Source of the DNA: Chitinophagaceae bacterium
GTDB taxonomy: Bacteria > Bacteroidota > Bacteroidia > Chitinophagales > Chitinophagaceae
Reading direction: 5' to 3'
Assembly (NCBI GenBank): GCA_947472635.1
Contig: CANJDY010000134.1
Span: 1-7,490 of the forward strand
DNA length: 7,490 nucleotides
Notes under the pieces: model-generated
What the model saw: only the letters and a program-made list of their open reading frames with translations
Database searches by the model: none
Told to the model about the DNA's origin: nothing
Shown here: one piece after another, positions 6,683-7,490 of the stretch
Numbering within the stretch: position 1 is the first letter of the stretch
Layout of the letters: each line of letters begins with the position of its first letter
Program-made: the position numbers and the translations under genes

Positions 6683-7414
6683 TCAAAAAACTTCTTGTAA
6701 AACAGCCAAGGTTTTCATTTGTCCAAAATCGGAGATATGGAGTGAATAGTAATTGAGGTAATGGAGTAATAAGGCTCTTCTGGTATCATGGTGAAGTTTA
6801 AACTGCGATAATTCATTGGGTTGCATTGCTTTCAAAAGCTGAGAGGTAATTTCAGCATGCTGTCCTTCAATAAAATGAGGGTGTTCTGGCTGTGCGGCAA
6901 CAAAATTACCTTCTTCCAAATCTAGGATAGTTAGTTCAGTATCATAATTATCATTCATCCTAAATCCAAAAAACTGGGTCAGTTGTAGGGAAAAGTACAA
7001 TGCAAAATTGGCGGTTACCTCTTTATCTGCAGCATCCAATTGTATCAATATGTCTTCGCAAAAGTAGAATAGGGGCGTATTTTGTTCGGGTTGCTTCAAG
7101 CATTTTTGTAACAATTCCACCATATATAGTGCAAGACTATTCTTGATCACATCACTCAGTACTTGCTGGAACAAAAAATCCCATTTAAACTCCTTGATGC
7201 GCTGCATAGGTTTTTGGTCGCTATGATACACTACCATATCTAGGATAGCCCCAGGCTGAAAGTGGTTGGCTTTAGCGGAAGACTTTTTTGTGGTCCGCAC
7301 ACCGTTTACCATATAAGTCTGTAGGCCAAAGAGTTCAGTAAATATGGTCACCACCAAGCTGGTTTCACCATATTTGATGGCCCTTAAAACGATTCCTTTT
7401 GATTTATGTGTCAT
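6683..7414 (-). CDS. recO: DNA repair protein RecO
   Basis: RecO binds single-stranded DNA and, with RecR, helps load RecA onto SSB-coated gaps in the RecFOR pathway; it also anneals complementary strands. The 243-residue product has normal family length. The N-terminal OB-fold (about 1-80) shows the family pattern: KGIVLRAIKYGETSLVV, then TELFGLQTYMVNGVR, and a QPGAILDMVVYH strand followed by IKEF. The rest is the helical C-terminal domain. I see no CxxC pairs, so the zinc site of some RecO proteins is absent. ATG at 7414 is preceded by AGGAAT, very close to the start and doubtful as a Shine-Dalgarno. The gene ends in TGA at 6683-6685, 12 bases from the stop of the convergent amidohydrolase. 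Confidence 0.93.
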   Translation of the reverse strand: MTHKSKGIVLRAIKYGETSLVVTIFTELFGLQTYMVNGVRTTKKSSAKANHFQPGAILDMVVYHSDQKPMQRIKEFKWDFLFQQVLSDVIKNSLALYMVELLQKCLKQPEQNTPLFYFCEDILIQLDAADKEVTANFALYFSLQLTQFFGFRMNDNYDTELTILDLEEGNFVAAQPEHPHFIEGQHAEITSQLLKAMQPNELSQFKLHHDTRRALLLHYLNYYSLHISDFGQMKTLAVLQEVF

Positions 7415-7464
7415 ATTCCTAATCTTCGGCAGATTTTTATGGCCTGGTTATATGAATCGATGGT

Positions 7465-7472
7465 CAAAATTA
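7465..7472 (-). promoter_or_regulatory. recO: Candidate -7 box of the recO promoter
   Basis: On the - strand TAATTTTG (7472-7465) matches the Bacteroidota -7 pattern TAnnTTTG exactly. It lies 50 bases upstream of the recO ATG, a reasonable leader length. The matching -33 TTTG would fall at or beyond the right edge, so the promoter cannot be confirmed here. Confidence 0.3.
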
Positions 7473-7490
7473 GGAAAGATTTGGCTCGTA

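Noticed and set aside
7439..7490. A + strand frame from ATG 7439 open to the right edge
   Set aside because: Only 17 codons are visible and they overlap the likely recO promoter; nothing supports coding.

Overview
The window looks like a chromosomal segment from a member of the Bacteroidota, plausibly a Chitinophagaceae-like bacterium. The DNA is AT-rich, most start codons have A/T-rich leaders without a clear Shine-Dalgarno sequence, several upstream regions carry TAnnTTTG boxes resembling the Bacteroidota -7 element, and the RF1, RecO and amidohydrolase proteins read like Bacteroidota family members. The lineage is inferred from sequence character; no search was run.

Layout, left to right. 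(1) Bases 1-72 hold a 23-codon open tail that may be the C-terminus of a + strand gene, possibly a c-type cytochrome. (2) Bases 146-3643 (-) encode a 1165-residue membrane protein that joins a GH18-like glycosidase domain, a CE4 (NodB) polysaccharide deacetylase and a processive family-2 glycosyltransferase. (3) Bases 3644-4153 carry no gene but have signals: a terminator-like hairpin just after prfA, a strong intrinsic terminator at 3801-3832 read on the - strand, and a candidate promoter for the big enzyme. (4) Bases 4154-5218 (-) are prfA, peptide chain release factor 1. (5) Bases 5219-5482 are a divergent promoter region with a 20-bp-phased TAGGC triplet and a 9-bp inverted repeat. (6) Bases 5483-6670 (+) encode an ATZ/TRZ-type amidohydrolase, probably a deaminase, that appears to start at TTG. 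(7) Bases 6683-7414 (-) are recO, which converges on the amidohydrolase with only 12 bp between stop codons.

The genes do not form one pathway. prfA (translation termination) and recO (recombinational repair) are housekeeping genes, and the amidohydrolase is a metabolic enzyme of uncertain substrate. The most distinctive gene is the three-domain enzyme. Its predicted topology puts hydrolase and deacetylase in the periplasm and synthase in the cytoplasm, so one polypeptide could make, secrete and trim an N-acetylhexosamine polymer, combining roles that PgaB and PgaC divide between two proteins. No insertion sequence, CRISPR array, tRNA or rRNA was seen.
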